Notes: generated from the sequence alone by a model not told the origin. DNA of 64,000 nucleotides from Bradyrhizobium lupini (GCF_040939785.1 NZ_CP162553.1:4855001-4919000); one strand, 5' to 3'. Counted from the stretch's first letter, positions 1 through 9,414 are shown. Translations and numbers: made by a program.

Positions 1-151
1 CAGGCGGGCGTCTCGAACCATGCAGGCCGCAGTTTGGCCGCGAAATCTGGCGAAGCGCATTCCAGCCATGGGCGTTTGGCGGTGGATCGGTCGCCGCGCG
101 CATCGTAACTAGCTTGTCGCGGCAATCTGCCGCGCCCGTCGGGATGCTCCA
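1..151. other. Left edge, no complete gene
   Basis: No complete gene is seen. One plus-strand frame stays open from base 2 to a TAG at 110-112 and could be the last 36 codons of a gene that starts outside the window. It is rich in Arg and Trp and I do not recognise it. The rest is the short leader of the MFS gene that starts at 152. Confidence 0.3.
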
Positions 152-1402
152 GTGAACAAGCCTGTCGTCGTCTCAGAGGAAACACTGACGGAGCCCGTCC
201 TCGTCAGCGACGTCGCACCCGGCGCCAAAAGTGCCGCGGGGCCGGCCTATGTCGTGCTGGCCGGCATCAGCTTCTCGCACTTCCTCAACGACACCATGCA
301 GTCGCTGATCGCTTCGGTGTATCCGATCCTGAAGGACACCTACGCGCTCGACTTCGCGCAGATCGGCATGATCACGCTGGCCTTCCAGTTCACGGCCTCG
401 CTGCTCCAGCCGGTGGTCGGCCACTACACCGACAAGAAGGCGCAGCCCTATTCGCTGTCGATCGGCATGGCCTCGACCTTCTTCGGTCTGTTGCTGCTCA
501 GTGCCGCCCACCAATATCTGGTCATCCTCGTCGCCGCCGCTCTGGTCGGCCTCGGCTCGGCGGTGTTTCACCCGGAGTCGGCGCGCATCGCGCGGCTCGC
601 CTCCGGCGGCCGTTACGGTTTTGCGCAATCGGTGTTCCAGCTCGGCGGCAGTTTTGGCACCTCGATGGGACCGGTGCTCGCCGCGCTCATCGTCGTGCCG
701 TTCGGGCAGGGCAGCATCGCCTGGTTCTCCTCGATCGCCTTCCTCGCGATCCTCATCCTCTGGCGCATCGGCCGCTGGTACGAACCGCAGATCAAGGCGA
801 AGAAGGCGGTGGTGGATCAAGCCCATCCCGACGCGCCGAATTCGCGTCGCGTCGTCGTTGCGCTCCTCGTGCTGGTCGCGCTGCTGTTCTCGAAGCAGCT
901 CTACGTCTCGAGCCTGTCGAGCTACTACATCTTCTATCTGATCGACCGCTTCGGCGTATCGACGCAAGCCGCGCAGATGTATCTCTTCATTTTCCTCGCA
1001 GCGAACGCGGTCGGCGCTTTTCTCGGTGGTCCCCTGGGCGATCGCTTCGGCCGCAAGATCGTGATCTGGATCTCGATCCTGGGGGCGCTGCCGTTCACGC
1101 TGGCGCTGCCCTATGCCGGGCTCTATGCGAGCGCGGTGCTGTCCGTGCTCATCGGCCTGATCATCTCCTCGACGACGTCGTCGATCATCGTGTTCGCGCA
1201 GGAGCTGGTACCGCACCGCTTCGGCATGATCTCCGGCGTATTCTTCGGTGTCGCCTTCGGCATCGGCGGCCTGGGCGCCGCCGTGCTCGGCAAGCTCGCC
1301 GACCACACCTCGATCGCGTTCGTCTATCAGGTCTGCGCCTATCTGCCGGCGATCGGCCTGCTTGCGGTATTCCTGCCCAAGCTGCCGCGGCACGCGCGTT
1401 AA
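152..1402 (+). CDS. MFS transporter, fosmidomycin-resistance (Fsr) type
   Basis: A 416-residue inner-membrane permease of the major facilitator superfamily, presumably a proton-driven exporter. After a soluble tail of about 30 residues it has roughly twelve hydrophobic segments. The first helix carries SHFLNDTMQSL and a QPVVGHYTDK stretch follows, both typical of the Fsr (fosmidomycin resistance) subgroup. GDRFGRK near residue 295 is the second-half copy of the MFS loop motif. The start is GTG at 152; the ATG at 144 is out of frame. The real substrate cannot be read from the sequence. Transcribed alone, with about 235 bases to the next gene. Confidence 0.85.
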   Translation: MNKPVVVSEETLTEPVLVSDVAPGAKSAAGPAYVVLAGISFSHFLNDTMQSLIASVYPILKDTYALDFAQIGMITLAFQFTASLLQPVVGHYTDKKAQPYSLSIGMASTFFGLLLLSAAHQYLVILVAAALVGLGSAVFHPESARIARLASGGRYGFAQSVFQLGGSFGTSMGPVLAALIVVPFGQGSIAWFSSIAFLAILILWRIGRWYEPQIKAKKAVVDQAHPDAPNSRRVVVALLVLVALLFSKQLYVSSLSSYYIFYLIDRFGVSTQAAQMYLFIFLAANAVGAFLGGPLGDRFGRKIVIWISILGALPFTLALPYAGLYASAVLSVLIGLIISSTTSSIIVFAQELVPHRFGMISGVFFGVAFGIGGLGAAVLGKLADHTSIAFVYQVCAYLPAIGLLAVFLPKLPRHAR

Positions 1403-1637
1403 CATATTCTGACTTGCTGCAACGCGGCTTCATACATCGTTAGGAAATGCGGCGACGGCGTCGCATTTGGCGCTGCATTTTTGCAACGCTCGCGACGCCC
1501 GCGCGTGCGAGTTGAGAAAAAATCAACCTTAAAAATTAGGGTTAAGTGGCGCTTAAGCATTTGCTGGCATCGTCCGGGCCGTGAGTTTCCAGAACGTGAG
1601 GCGCCGTATTGCCTCACCGGCCAAAAGGACGAAGCCA

Positions 1638-2477
1638 ATGCGTAGCGTTAAGTCTCTCCTTGCCGCGGGTGCGGCAACCCTGATCTCCTCGATGGCGTTC
1701 GCCGCCGACATGCCGATCGCGGCGCCCCCTCCGATGTACGCGCCCCCGGCTCCGCCCGCCGACTTCGGTGGCTGGTACCTGCGCGGCGACGTCGGCATGA
1801 CCAACCAGAGCGCCAAGCGCATCGACGGCGCGGTAGCGCCTGGGTTTACTAAAACGACGGAGGGGCTTGGCTTCGACTCGTCACCGCTGTTCGACCTCGG
1901 CGTCGGCTATCGCTTCAACAACTGGTTTCGCACCGACGTGATCGGCCAATACCGGGGCAAGGCCAACCTGCACGGTGCTGATAACGTCATTGGGCCGGGC
2001 TTCGTTGGCTCGGACAATTATAGCGGCAGCAAGTCGGAGTGGGTCGTCATGGCCAACGCCTATGTCGATCTCGGCACCTGGTGGTGCATCACGCCGTTCA
2101 TCGGCGCCGGTGTCGGCGGCTCCTACAACAAAATTAGCGGTTTCCGTGACGACGGCGTTGCATATCTCGCCGCGCTGACCCCGACCCCGAGCGCCAGCGT
2201 CGCCTACTTCGCCGACAGCGGAAAGTGGAACCTGGCTTGGGCCGCACACGCCGGTCTCGCTTACAAGGTCAACCCCGGCTTCACGGTCGAACTGGCCTAC
2301 AGCTACATGAACCTCGGCGATGCTGCGCCCGGCAACTACCGCTTGTTCGACAACAGCGCCTCGGGTCCGTCCACAATCAAGATCAAGGAGCTCACCTCGC
2401 ATGACGTCAAGCTCGGCGTGCGCTGGGATCTCAACAGCCCGCCGGCCTACATGCCGCCGCTCGTCACCAAGGGCTGA
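1638..2477 (+). CDS. Outer-membrane beta-barrel protein, Omp25/RopB-like
   Basis: A 279-residue outer-membrane protein. Residues 1-22 form a signal peptide ending MAFA before ADMP, followed by a Pro/Ala-rich linker and an 8-stranded-barrel-like pattern (GWYLRGDVG, VGYRFNNWFR, CITPFIGAGVGG, VELAYSYMNLGD, HDVKLGVRWDL). The family (OmpA-like or porin-opacity barrels) is abundant in Bradyrhizobium. I chose ATG 1638 because it starts the signal peptide and has AAAAGGA just upstream; an upstream in-frame start would add 19 charged residues before it. The 235-base leader contains an AT-richer stretch, a likely promoter. A strong terminator follows. Confidence 0.85.
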   Translation: MRSVKSLLAAGAATLISSMAFAADMPIAAPPPMYAPPAPPADFGGWYLRGDVGMTNQSAKRIDGAVAPGFTKTTEGLGFDSSPLFDLGVGYRFNNWFRTDVIGQYRGKANLHGADNVIGPGFVGSDNYSGSKSEWVVMANAYVDLGTWWCITPFIGAGVGGSYNKISGFRDDGVAYLAALTPTPSASVAYFADSGKWNLAWAAHAGLAYKVNPGFTVELAYSYMNLGDAAPGNYRLFDNSASGPSTIKIKELTSHDVKLGVRWDLNSPPAYMPPLVTKG

Positions 2478-2507
2478 TCGTCAGCCTGATCGGTTAGGAC
2501 TTCTTAA

Positions 2508-2534
2508 CGGCGCGGGATCATCCCGCGCCGTTTT
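2508..2534 (+). terminator. Rho-independent terminator after the first barrel gene
   Basis: CGGCGCGGGA and TCCCGCGCCG form a perfect 10-bp stem closed by a three-base loop (2508-2530), followed by TTTT. It lies 30 bases after the stop of the gene ending at 2477. Confidence 0.85.
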
Positions 2535-2644
2535 GCTTTGCGTATTTTTCATGGCGGGCGGCGACGAAAGCCTCCTACGCAACCATTGGTTAAGGTTAAC
2601 GAGCCATGATCACGAGTGAAAGTTCGAGTTCGATGGAGTGTTCG

Positions 2645-3523
2645 ATGCGTAGGCTTTTGTTGGCGGCGGCGATGTTGGGGACGGTCTCCGCGGCGCACGC
2701 GGCCGATCTCTCCGATCTTCCCATCCTCCGAGGTAGCTTCACCGACGGGCTGTCAAAGACGTCCCACAATTGGGACGGTTTTTATGTTGGCGGCCAGTTC
2801 GGGTTTGCCACGACCGATGTTGATTTCAGTCATGCTCCGAAGACGATGACCGACTTCATGCTTCGCAACAGCATCCTTGAGGCGCCAGTCGGCGGCTGGT
2901 CGCTGCTGCCGAGTAACCACGTGCAGTCGACCGGGTTTGGCGCCTATGTCGGCCGCAATTGGCAGCTCTACGATGCAGTGTTCGGCGTCGAGGCCAATTA
3001 CAGCTACATGAAGAATATATCGAGCTCGGCAAGTGATTCCATGACACGCATTCTCGACGGTGAGACGGCGCCAACGGGCCATACCTATACCTACGTCACT
3101 TCACTCGGTGGTGGTGCTGCGCTAAAGCTGAAGGATTACGCCACCTTCCGCGGTCGGGTCGGTTGGGACGGCGGCGACTTCATGCCCTATGCCTTCGCCG
3201 GTCTGGCGATTGGGCGCGCTGAAGTTTCGCGATTCGCGACCGTGTCCTACATCAAGCATGACGACTATGACGAGTCGATTGTCCTGGGCGGTGTTACGGC
3301 GACGATCCATCGACAGGTCACGATTGACACGGGTACGTTTAACAAGACTGAGCTGCGCACCAACAGCTTCATGTATGGATGGACGGCCGGTATCGGTGTC
3401 GAGTACGCGATCTGCAACAACATCCTGGTTCGCGGCGAATGGGAGCATGTCGGCTTCTCGGACGTGAAGGACATCACTGTCGGCCTGAATAACTTCCGCG
3501 TCGGCATTGGCTACCAGTTCTGA
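2645..3523 (+). CDS. Outer-membrane beta-barrel protein
   Basis: A 292-residue protein with a signal peptide (residues 1-19, ending AAHA before ADLSDLP). The barrel domain begins WDGFYVGGQFGFAT and ends VRGEWEHVGFSD...FRVGIGYQF, a C-terminal aromatic as expected for insertion by the BAM machinery. It is of the same general class as its upstream neighbour but clearly diverged from it. The start at 2645 is supported by GGAG six bases upstream; an ATG at 2633 is in frame but would precede the signal peptide with polar residues. It has its own leader, as a terminator separates the two genes. Precise role unknown. Confidence 0.8.
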   Translation: MRRLLLAAAMLGTVSAAHAADLSDLPILRGSFTDGLSKTSHNWDGFYVGGQFGFATTDVDFSHAPKTMTDFMLRNSILEAPVGGWSLLPSNHVQSTGFGAYVGRNWQLYDAVFGVEANYSYMKNISSSASDSMTRILDGETAPTGHTYTYVTSLGGGAALKLKDYATFRGRVGWDGGDFMPYAFAGLAIGRAEVSRFATVSYIKHDDYDESIVLGGVTATIHRQVTIDTGTFNKTELRTNSFMYGWTAGIGVEYAICNNILVRGEWEHVGFSDVKDITVGLNNFRVGIGYQF

Positions 3524-3591
3524 GTCGCCCGCTTTCTGTTGACAGGTTCCTTCCGTCCTGATGCTCTGTCGCCGAATGCGCGGGGGCACCG

Positions 3592-4182
3592 ATGCGGATC
3601 TACGGCGATAGCAATTCCGGCAATTGTCTGAAGGTGAAGTGGGTCTGCGACAAGCTCGCGGTGCTCTACGAGTGGATCGAGATCGACACCCGCAAGGGCG
3701 AGACCCGTACGCCGCAATTCCTCCAGATGAACGGTGCCGGCCAGGTGCCCACCGTCGCTTTCGACGACGGTCGCACGCTGGCGCAGTCCAATGCCATCAT
3801 CCGCTATCTCGCGCGCGACAGTGCGCTCATTCCGGGCGACGCCTTCACTGCCGCCAAGATGGACGAATGGCTGTTCTGGGAACAATACAGCCACGAGCCC
3901 TATATCGCGGTGTGCCGCTTCCAGCTCGTCTATCTCGGCAAGGACGCCTCCGAGCTCGATCCTGAAAAGGTCAAGCGCGGCTACGCGGCGCTCGATCGCA
4001 TGGAGCAGCATCTGGCGGCAAACCGCTTCTTCGCCGGTGATGACGTTTCGCTTGCCGACGTCTCGCTGCTTGCCTATACGCGCGTCGCGCATGAAGGCGG
4101 CTTCGATCTCGGTCGCTATGCCGCCATCCGCCGCTGGATCGGCGAAGCCGAGACCTTTCTCGGGATACCCAAGGTGCGTTAG
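3592..4182 (+). CDS. Glutathione S-transferase family protein
   Basis: A 196-residue cytosolic GST-like protein. The N-terminal thioredoxin-like half (residues 1-75) contains RIYGDSNSGNCLKVKW, with Ser or Cys candidates at the catalytic position, the cis-Pro in GAGQVPTV, and the glutathione-binding AQSNAIIRYLA. The alpha-helical C-terminal half has the usual DVSLADVSLLAY motif. Length is normal. The substrate cannot be inferred. The GNAT gene begins 25 bases downstream on the same strand, so the two may be co-transcribed. Confidence 0.85.
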   Translation: MRIYGDSNSGNCLKVKWVCDKLAVLYEWIEIDTRKGETRTPQFLQMNGAGQVPTVAFDDGRTLAQSNAIIRYLARDSALIPGDAFTAAKMDEWLFWEQYSHEPYIAVCRFQLVYLGKDASELDPEKVKRGYAALDRMEQHLAANRFFAGDDVSLADVSLLAYTRVAHEGGFDLGRYAAIRRWIGEAETFLGIPKVR

Positions 4183-4207
4183 GCGCGCTTGAGGCAGGAG
4201 TAACTTT

Positions 4208-4672
4208 ATGAACGCCCAATCTGTCTCCATTCGTCCCGCGCGCCGCGAAGATGTTGCTGCGATCGTGACGATGCTCGCCGACGATCATCTCGGGAGCGCA
4301 CGCGAGCGCGTGGAAGACCCGTTGCATGCGTCCTATTACGAGGCATTCGCGCGGGTCGAGCGCGATCAAAATATCCAGCTTGTGGTTGTCGAGAATGAGG
4401 GCAGGGTGGTCGGCTGCCTGCAGCTCGCGATCCTGCCGGGTCTCAGCTCGCAAGGCGGCTTGCGCGGTCTGCTCGAAGACGTCCGCGTCGCTTCCGATTG
4501 CCGCAGCCGCGGCATCGGCGAGCAATTGGTGCAATGGGCGGTGACGGAAGCGAAAGCGCGCGGTTGCAATCTCGTCGAACTGCTGACGCATCAGACGCGA
4601 ACAGATGCGCAGCGCTTCTACAAGCGGCTTGGGTTCACGGCGAGTCACGTCGGCATGACTGTCCGCTTTTGA
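4208..4672 (+). CDS. GNAT family N-acetyltransferase
   Basis: A 154-residue single-domain acetyltransferase. The acetyl-CoA-binding segment is visible as VRVASDCRSRGIGEQLVQ (Q/RxxGxG/A type) near residues 92-110, followed by AKARGCNLVELLTHQ and a C-terminal AQRFYKRLGF strand-helix typical of GNAT proteins. AGGAG sits about eight bases before the ATG. It follows the GST gene at 25 bases. The acceptor substrate is unknown. Confidence 0.85.
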   Translation: MNAQSVSIRPARREDVAAIVTMLADDHLGSARERVEDPLHASYYEAFARVERDQNIQLVVVENEGRVVGCLQLAILPGLSSQGGLRGLLEDVRVASDCRSRGIGEQLVQWAVTEAKARGCNLVELLTHQTRTDAQRFYKRLGFTASHVGMTVRF

Positions 4673-4828
4673 CGCAGCACGCTATGAGCCTTGCGCGATC
4701 AGCGAAATCGGATCGCGCGTACGTTCATATTAAGAGCTGATAAACCACCGTCACGGCGTTCACGTTGGTGAAGGAACGAACGGTGCTACGGGACGTCGAA
4801 ACCGGGCTCGATCGGTTCGGGGATTTCG

Positions 4829-5035
4829 ATGACAAGCTATTCGATGATCAAGGTCGGCAACGGCTACGTCGTGCAGGCCAATGACAAATGCATTTTGAAA
4901 GTCGGCAGCCGCCGCCGCGCCGCGCAATTGATCAGCGATGCCACGGGCTTGCTGAACGCGCTGGCGGTGGTCGATTCCCCCAAGATCGCACCGGAGGCGC
5001 CATCACCCGCGCGTGAACCGCCGGAACTTCCTTGA
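4829..5035 (+). CDS. Small conserved-looking hypothetical protein
   Basis: A 68-residue protein that I do not recognise. Residues 1-45 look folded and basic (MIKVGNGYVVQANDKCIL, then a GSRRRAAQLISDA helix). The tail is Pro/Glu-rich. The ATG is preceded by GGGGATTT, a plausible ribosome site. It lies alone between the GNAT gene and the serC leader, in the same orientation as both. Codon use matches the neighbours, which supports its being real. Confidence 0.5.
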   Translation: MTSYSMIKVGNGYVVQANDKCILKVGSRRRAAQLISDATGLLNALAVVDSPKIAPEAPSPAREPPELP

Positions 5036-5067
5036 CTGGTCTTCCCGATTCCCGTATCAGCCGCGGC

Positions 5068-5112
5068 GGGACACCTCCCCCCAACGGGAGGCTTACTATC
5101 TGGAAGGGTAGA
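5068..5112 (+). ncRNA. serC leader RNA motif
   Basis: Two consecutive hairpins occupy the bases just before serC. The first has a CCTCCC/GGGAGG stem. The second, CTATC/GGTAG, has a loop and 3' side that contain GGAAGGG, the serC ribosome-binding site. This matches what I know of the alphaproteobacterial serC motif, an RNA structure found only upstream of serC genes whose ligand, if any, is undetermined. Folding of the second hairpin would hide the ribosome site, so translational control is the natural inference. Confidence 0.65.
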
Positions 5113-5114
5113 CG

Positions 5115-6287
5115 ATGACTGTAGCGAAGCCCGCTTCGCGGCCGAACGTGCCGCATTTTTCCTCCGGCCCCTGCGCCAAGCGCCCCGGATGGAATGCCCA
5201 AAATCTCAAGGACGCAGCGCTCGGCCGTTCGCATCGCGCGAAGGTCGGCAAGACCAAGCTCAAGCTCGCGATCGATTTGACGCGCGAAGTGCTCGAAGTG
5301 CCCGCTGATTATCGCATCGGCATCGTGCCAGCCTCCGATACCGGCGCGGTCGAGATGGCGCTGTGGTCGATGCTGGGTGCGCGGCCCGTCACCACGCTCG
5401 CCTGGGAATCCTTTGGCGAGGGCTGGGTCAGCGACATCGTCAAGGAATTGAAGCTCAAGGATGTCACCAAGCTCAACGCGGCTTACGGTGAGATCCCCGA
5501 CCTCTCCAAGGTCGATCCGAAGTCCGACGTCGTCTTCACCTGGAACGGCACCACCTCGGGCGTGCGCGTGCCGAACGCCGACTGGATCAGCGCGACCCGC
5601 GAAGGCCTGACCATCTGCGACGCCACCTCGGCCGCGTTCGCGCAACCCCTCGACTGGGCCAAGCTCGACGTCGTCACCTTCTCCTGGCAGAAGGCGCTCG
5701 GCGGCGAAGCCGCGCATGGCATGCTGATCCTGTCGCCCCGCGCGGTGGAGCGGCTCGAAACCTACAAGCCGGCCTGGCCGCTGCCGAAGATTTTCCGCAT
5801 GACCAAGGGCGGCAAGATCAACGAAGGCATTTTCGTCGGCGAGACCATCAACACGCCGTCGATGCTCTGCGTCGAGGATTATCTCGACGCACTGAACTGG
5901 GCCAAGTCGATCGGCGGCCTGAAGGCGTTGATCGCGCGCGCCGACGCCAACACCAAGGTGCTCGCCGACTGGAAGGCTAAGACGCCCTGGATCGACTTCC
6001 TCGCCAAGGACGCCGCAATCCGCTCCAACACTTCGGTGTGCCTGAAGTTCACCGATCCCGCGATCACCTCACTCTCCGAGGACGCGCAGGCCGAGTTCAG
6101 CAAGAAGCTGGTGGCGCTGGTCGAGAAAGAGGGCGCGGGCTACGACTTCGCCTACTATCGCGATGCGCCCGCCGGCCTGCGTATCTGGTGCGGCGCCACC
6201 GTCGAGGCCAGTGATGTCGCGCTGCTGACCCAGTGGATCGACTGGGCCTTCGCCGAGACCAAGGCCGCGCTCGCCAAGGCGGCGTAG
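5115..6287 (+). CDS. serC: Phosphoserine aminotransferase
   Basis: A 390-residue PLP enzyme that converts 3-phosphohydroxypyruvate and glutamate to phosphoserine and 2-oxoglutarate, the second step of serine synthesis; it also serves pyridoxal phosphate synthesis in many bacteria. It is the alphaproteobacterial/archaeal form, with [12 protein letters not shown] at the N-terminus. The Schiff-base lysine is K193 in [11 protein letters not shown], and the aspartate that contacts the PLP ring nitrogen is likely D169. It lies directly behind a serC leader RNA and 213 bases before serA, the enzyme of the preceding step, with a palindromic repeat in between. Confidence 0.95.
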   Translation: MTVAKPASRPNVPHFSSGPCAKRPGWNAQNLKDAALGRSHRAKVGKTKLKLAIDLTREVLEVPADYRIGIVPASDTGAVEMALWSMLGARPVTTLAWESFGEGWVSDIVKELKLKDVTKLNAAYGEIPDLSKVDPKSDVVFTWNGTTSGVRVPNADWISATREGLTICDATSAAFAQPLDWAKLDVVTFSWQKALGGEAAHGMLILSPRAVERLETYKPAWPLPKIFRMTKGGKINEGIFVGETINTPSMLCVEDYLDALNWAKSIGGLKALIARADANTKVLADWKAKTPWIDFLAKDAAIRSNTSVCLKFTDPAITSLSEDAQAEFSKKLVALVEKEGAGYDFAYYRDAPAGLRIWCGATVEASDVALLTQWIDWAFAETKAALAKAA

Positions 6288-6293
6288 TTTTTA

Positions 6294-6420
6294 CCTCTCC
6301 CCGTTCTTACGGGGAGAGGTCGGGTCGCGCAGCGATCCGGGTGAGGGGCTCTCTCCGCGAGCACCTCGCCTGTGGCTGCCCCCTCACCCCGACCCTCTCC
6401 CCGTAAGAACGGGGAGAGGG
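6294..6420. repeat. Palindromic interspersed repeat, CTCTCCCCGT type
   Basis: The hairpin unit CTCTCCCCGTTCTTACGGGGAGAG at 6295-6318 recurs in inverted orientation at 6395-6418, and the GGTCGGG/CCCGACC and GTGAGGGG/CCCCTCAC arms between them also pair. The whole forms one long inverted repeat between serC and serA. A single unit of the same family is at 31903-31948. Such units are dispersed in Bradyrhizobium and Rhodopseudomonas genomes. It could attenuate read-through from serC to serA or protect mRNA ends. Confidence 0.8.
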
Positions 6421-6500
6421 AGAGCAAAGAGCTTCCGAGCAATTCCCCATTCCGGCCCTCAGGCCGATCTCCCTCTAGGGACGGCGAAGGACACATCTCC

Positions 6501-8090
6501 ATGACCAAACCCAAAGTTCTCATTTCCGACGCGCTCTCTCCCGCTGCCGTGCAGATCTTCAAAGACCGCGGCGTCGAGGTCGACTTCCAGCCCAATCTCG
6601 GCAAGGACAAGGACAAGCTCGCCGAGATCATCGGCAATTACGACGGCCTCGCGATCCGCTCCGCGACCAAGGCGACCGCGAAGATCCTCGAGAAGGCGAC
6701 CAACCTCAAGGTGATCGGCCGCGCCGGCATCGGCGTCGACAACGTCGAGATTCCTGCCGCCACGGCCAAGGGTATCATCGTGATGAACACGCCGTTCGGC
6801 AATTCGATCACGACCGCCGAGCACGCCATCACCCTGATGCTGGCGCTGGCGCGCGAGATTCCGCAGGCGGACGCTTCGACCCAGGCCGGCAAGTGGGAGA
6901 AGAACCGCTTCATGGGCGTCGAGATCACCGGCAAGGTGCTCGGAGTCGTCGGCTGCGGCAACATCGGCTCGATCGTCGCCGACCGCGCGCTCGGCCTGCG
7001 CATGAAGGTGATCGCGTTCGATCCGTTCCTGTCGCCGGAGCGCGCCAGGGACATCGGCGTCGAGAAGGTCGAGCTCGACGACCTCTTCAAGCGCGCCGAC
7101 TTCATCACCCTGCACACCCCGCTCACCGAGAAGACCAGGAACATCATCGACGCAGCCGCGATCGCCAAGATGAAGAAGGGCGTGCGCCTGATCAACTGCG
7201 CCCGCGGCGGTCTCGTCGACGAGCAGGCCGTGGTCAACGCTTTGAATTCCAAGCACATCGCCGGCGCCGCTTTCGACGTCTTTGTCGAGGAGCCCGCCAC
7301 CGCGAATGTGCTGTTCGGTCATCCCAACGTGATCTGCACGCCGCATCTCGGCGCGTCCACCACCGAGGCGCAGGAGAACGTCGCGCTCCAGGTTGCCGAG
7401 CAGATGTCGGATTACCTGCTCACCGGCGCGATCTCGAATGCCGTCAACTTCCCCTCGATCACGGCGGAAGAGGCGCCGAAGCTGAAGCCGTTCATCGCGC
7501 TCGCTGAAAAGCTCGGTTCGTTCGCGGGACAGCTCACCGAGAGCGGCATCCTCAAGGTCGAGATCACCTATGAGGGCCACGTGGCCGAGATGAAGATCAA
7601 GGCGATCACCTCCGCCGTGCTGTCGGGCCTGCTGCGGCCGATGCTGGGTGAGGTCAACGTCGTCTCCGCGCCCGTCGTCGCCAAGGAGCGCGGCATGGTG
7701 GTGGACGAGATCGTCCGCGCCGCCCAGAGTGACTATGAAAGCCTGATCACCGTCACCGTCACCACCGAGCGGCAGGAGCGGTCGGTCTCGGGCACGGTCT
7801 ATGCCGACGGCAAGCCGCGCCTGGTCGACATCAAGGGCATCCGCGTCGACGCTGAATTTGGCAAGTCGATGATCTACGTGACCAACGAGGACAAGCCGGG
7901 TTTCATAGGCAAGTTCGCGAGCCTGCTCGGCGATGCCAAGATCAACATCGCGACCTTCCATCTTGGCCGCGTTGCGCCGGGCTCCGATGCCATCGCGCTG
8001 ATCGAGGTCGACGGCGCGGTGCCGGCCGATCTGCTTGCCAAGGTGCAGGCTCTGCCGCAGGTCAAGCAGGTCAAGGCGCTGACGTTCTGA
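6501..8090 (+). CDS. serA: D-3-phosphoglycerate dehydrogenase
   Basis: A 529-residue NAD enzyme that oxidises 3-phosphoglycerate to 3-phosphohydroxypyruvate, the committed step of serine synthesis. The substrate domain comes first. The Rossmann motif GCGNIG is at 151-156, with catalytic Arg235 (NCARGG), Glu264 (VEEP) and His282 (TPHLGAST). An intervening domain (about 315-450) leads to a C-terminal ACT domain (about 455-525, NEDKPGFIGKFASLL), the usual serine-feedback site. This is the long form. ATG 6501 starts the family sequence with GAAGGA upstream; a 43-residue in-frame extension is just the palindromic repeat read as protein. Confidence 0.95.
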   Translation: MTKPKVLISDALSPAAVQIFKDRGVEVDFQPNLGKDKDKLAEIIGNYDGLAIRSATKATAKILEKATNLKVIGRAGIGVDNVEIPAATAKGIIVMNTPFGNSITTAEHAITLMLALAREIPQADASTQAGKWEKNRFMGVEITGKVLGVVGCGNIGSIVADRALGLRMKVIAFDPFLSPERARDIGVEKVELDDLFKRADFITLHTPLTEKTRNIIDAAAIAKMKKGVRLINCARGGLVDEQAVVNALNSKHIAGAAFDVFVEEPATANVLFGHPNVICTPHLGASTTEAQENVALQVAEQMSDYLLTGAISNAVNFPSITAEEAPKLKPFIALAEKLGSFAGQLTESGILKVEITYEGHVAEMKIKAITSAVLSGLLRPMLGEVNVVSAPVVAKERGMVVDEIVRAAQSDYESLITVTVTTERQERSVSGTVYADGKPRLVDIKGIRVDAEFGKSMIYVTNEDKPGFIGKFASLLGDAKINIATFHLGRVAPGSDAIALIEVDGAVPADLLAKVQALPQVKQVKALTF

Positions 8091-8118
8091 TCCGCCGACA
8101 TATTCCGACCCGCGGAAC

Positions 8119-8150
8119 AACGCCGCCCTCTCGCGAGGGCGGCGTTTTTA
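8119..8150 (+). terminator. Rho-independent terminator after serA
   Basis: AACGCCGCCCTC and GAGGGCGGCGTT pair around a short TCGC loop and run into TTTTTAT. It is 28 bases after the serA stop. Confidence 0.9.
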
Positions 8151-8241
8151 TTTCTCCCGCGACCGCCGGACATTGTGTACCAATGGCGCCGAGAAACCTC
8201 GACCGATGCTCCGGTCAAAATCGTTCGAAAGGGAGAAAACA

Positions 8242-9414
8242 ATGCGTGAAGCCGTCATCGTTTCCTATGCACGCACGGGCCTCGCGAAATCCGGCCGCGG
8301 CGGGTTCAACATCACCCCGCCGATGTCGCTCGCGGCCCACGCCATTCACCACGCAGTCGACCGCGCCGGCGTCGAGAAGGACTATGTCGAGGATTGCTAT
8401 CTCGGCAATTGCGCTCATGGCGCGCCGAACATCGGCCGCCAGGCCGCGCTGCTGGCGGGAATGCCGAAATCGACCGGGGGCGTCTCGGTGAACCGGTTCT
8501 GCTCGTCCGGTCTCCAGACCATCGCGATGGCCGCCAACTCGATCCGCTCGGACGGTTCCGACTGCATCGTCGCAGGCGGCGTCGAGAGCATCTCGATGCC
8601 GGGCGGCGGCACGCCGAAGGAATCGATCGATCCCGAACTGCTCAAGACGGCACCGGCGATCTTCATGGCGATGATTGACACCGCCGATATCGTCGCCGAG
8701 CGCTACAATCTCAGCCGTGAATATCAGGACGAGTATTCGCTGGAGTCGCAGCGCCGCATGGCCGCCGCGCAGCAGGCCGGCAAGTTCAAGGACGAGATCG
8801 TCCCGATGAAGACTAAGATGAAGGTGGTCGACAAGGCGACCAAGGCCGAGTCGATCGTCGATTACGTCGTCGACCGCGACGAGTGCAACCGGCCCGAGAC
8901 CACGCTGGAAGGTCTCGCCAAGCTCGAGCCCGTCAGGGGCCCCGGCAAGTTCGTCACGGCCGGCAACGCCAGCCAGCTGTCGGACGGTGCTGCGGCCGTG
9001 GTGCTGATGGAAGCCAAGGACGCGGAGAAGCGCGGCCTCAATCCCATGGGCCGCTTCGTCGCCTGGGCGGCGGCGGGTTGCGAACCGGACGAGATGGGCA
9101 TCGGCCCGATCTTTGCCGTGCCGAAGCTGTTGAAGCGTCACGGTCTGAAGATCGACGACATCGATCTCTGGGAGCTCAACGAAGCCTTCGCCAGCCAGTG
9201 TCTCTATTCGCGCGACAAGCTCGGCATCGATCCCGCCAAGTACAATGTCAACGGCGGCTCGATCGCGATCGGCCATCCGTTCGGCATGACCGGCGCGCGG
9301 CTCACCGGCCACATCCTCCAGGAAGGCAAGCGCCGCAAGGCGAAGTGGGGCGTCGTGACGATGTGCATCGGCGGCGGCCAGGGCGGCGCGGGACTGTTCG
9401 AAATCTACAGCTGA
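8242..9414 (+). CDS. Acetyl-CoA C-acyltransferase (thiolase)
   Basis: A 390-residue thiolase that either condenses two acetyl-CoA or cleaves 3-ketoacyl-CoA. The acylated nucleophile is Cys87 (NRFCSSGLQT). His345 in [13 protein letters not shown] and Cys375 in [11 protein letters not shown] complete the active site. Start at 8242 has GGGAG upstream. Its neighbours give no hint whether it works in beta-oxidation or polyhydroxybutyrate synthesis, though a phasin gene lies 10 kb away. Unusual: from about codon 342 to beyond the stop, the gene is duplicated at 14178-14378, which suggests that its 3' end was rebuilt by an inserted element. Confidence 0.93.
   Translation: MREAVIVSYARTGLAKSGRGGFNITPPMSLAAHAIHHAVDRAGVEKDYVEDCYLGNCAHGAPNIGRQAALLAGMPKSTGGVSVNRFCSSGLQTIAMAANSIRSDGSDCIVAGGVESISMPGGGTPKESIDPELLKTAPAIFMAMIDTADIVAERYNLSREYQDEYSLESQRRMAAAQQAGKFKDEIVPMKTKMKVVDKATKAESIVDYVVDRDECNRPETTLEGLAKLEPVRGPGKFVTAGNASQLSDGAAAVVLMEAKDAEKRGLNPMGRFVAWAAAGCEPDEMGIGPIFAVPKLLKRHGLKIDDIDLWELNEAFASQCLYSRDKLGIDPAKYNVNGGSIAIGHPFGMTGARLTGHILQEGKRRKAKWGVVTMCIGGGQGGAGLFEIYS

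Noticed and set aside
6459..8120. A minus-strand open frame of 553 codons over serA
   Set aside because: Antisense to a clear serA gene; low-complexity composition and no ribosome site.
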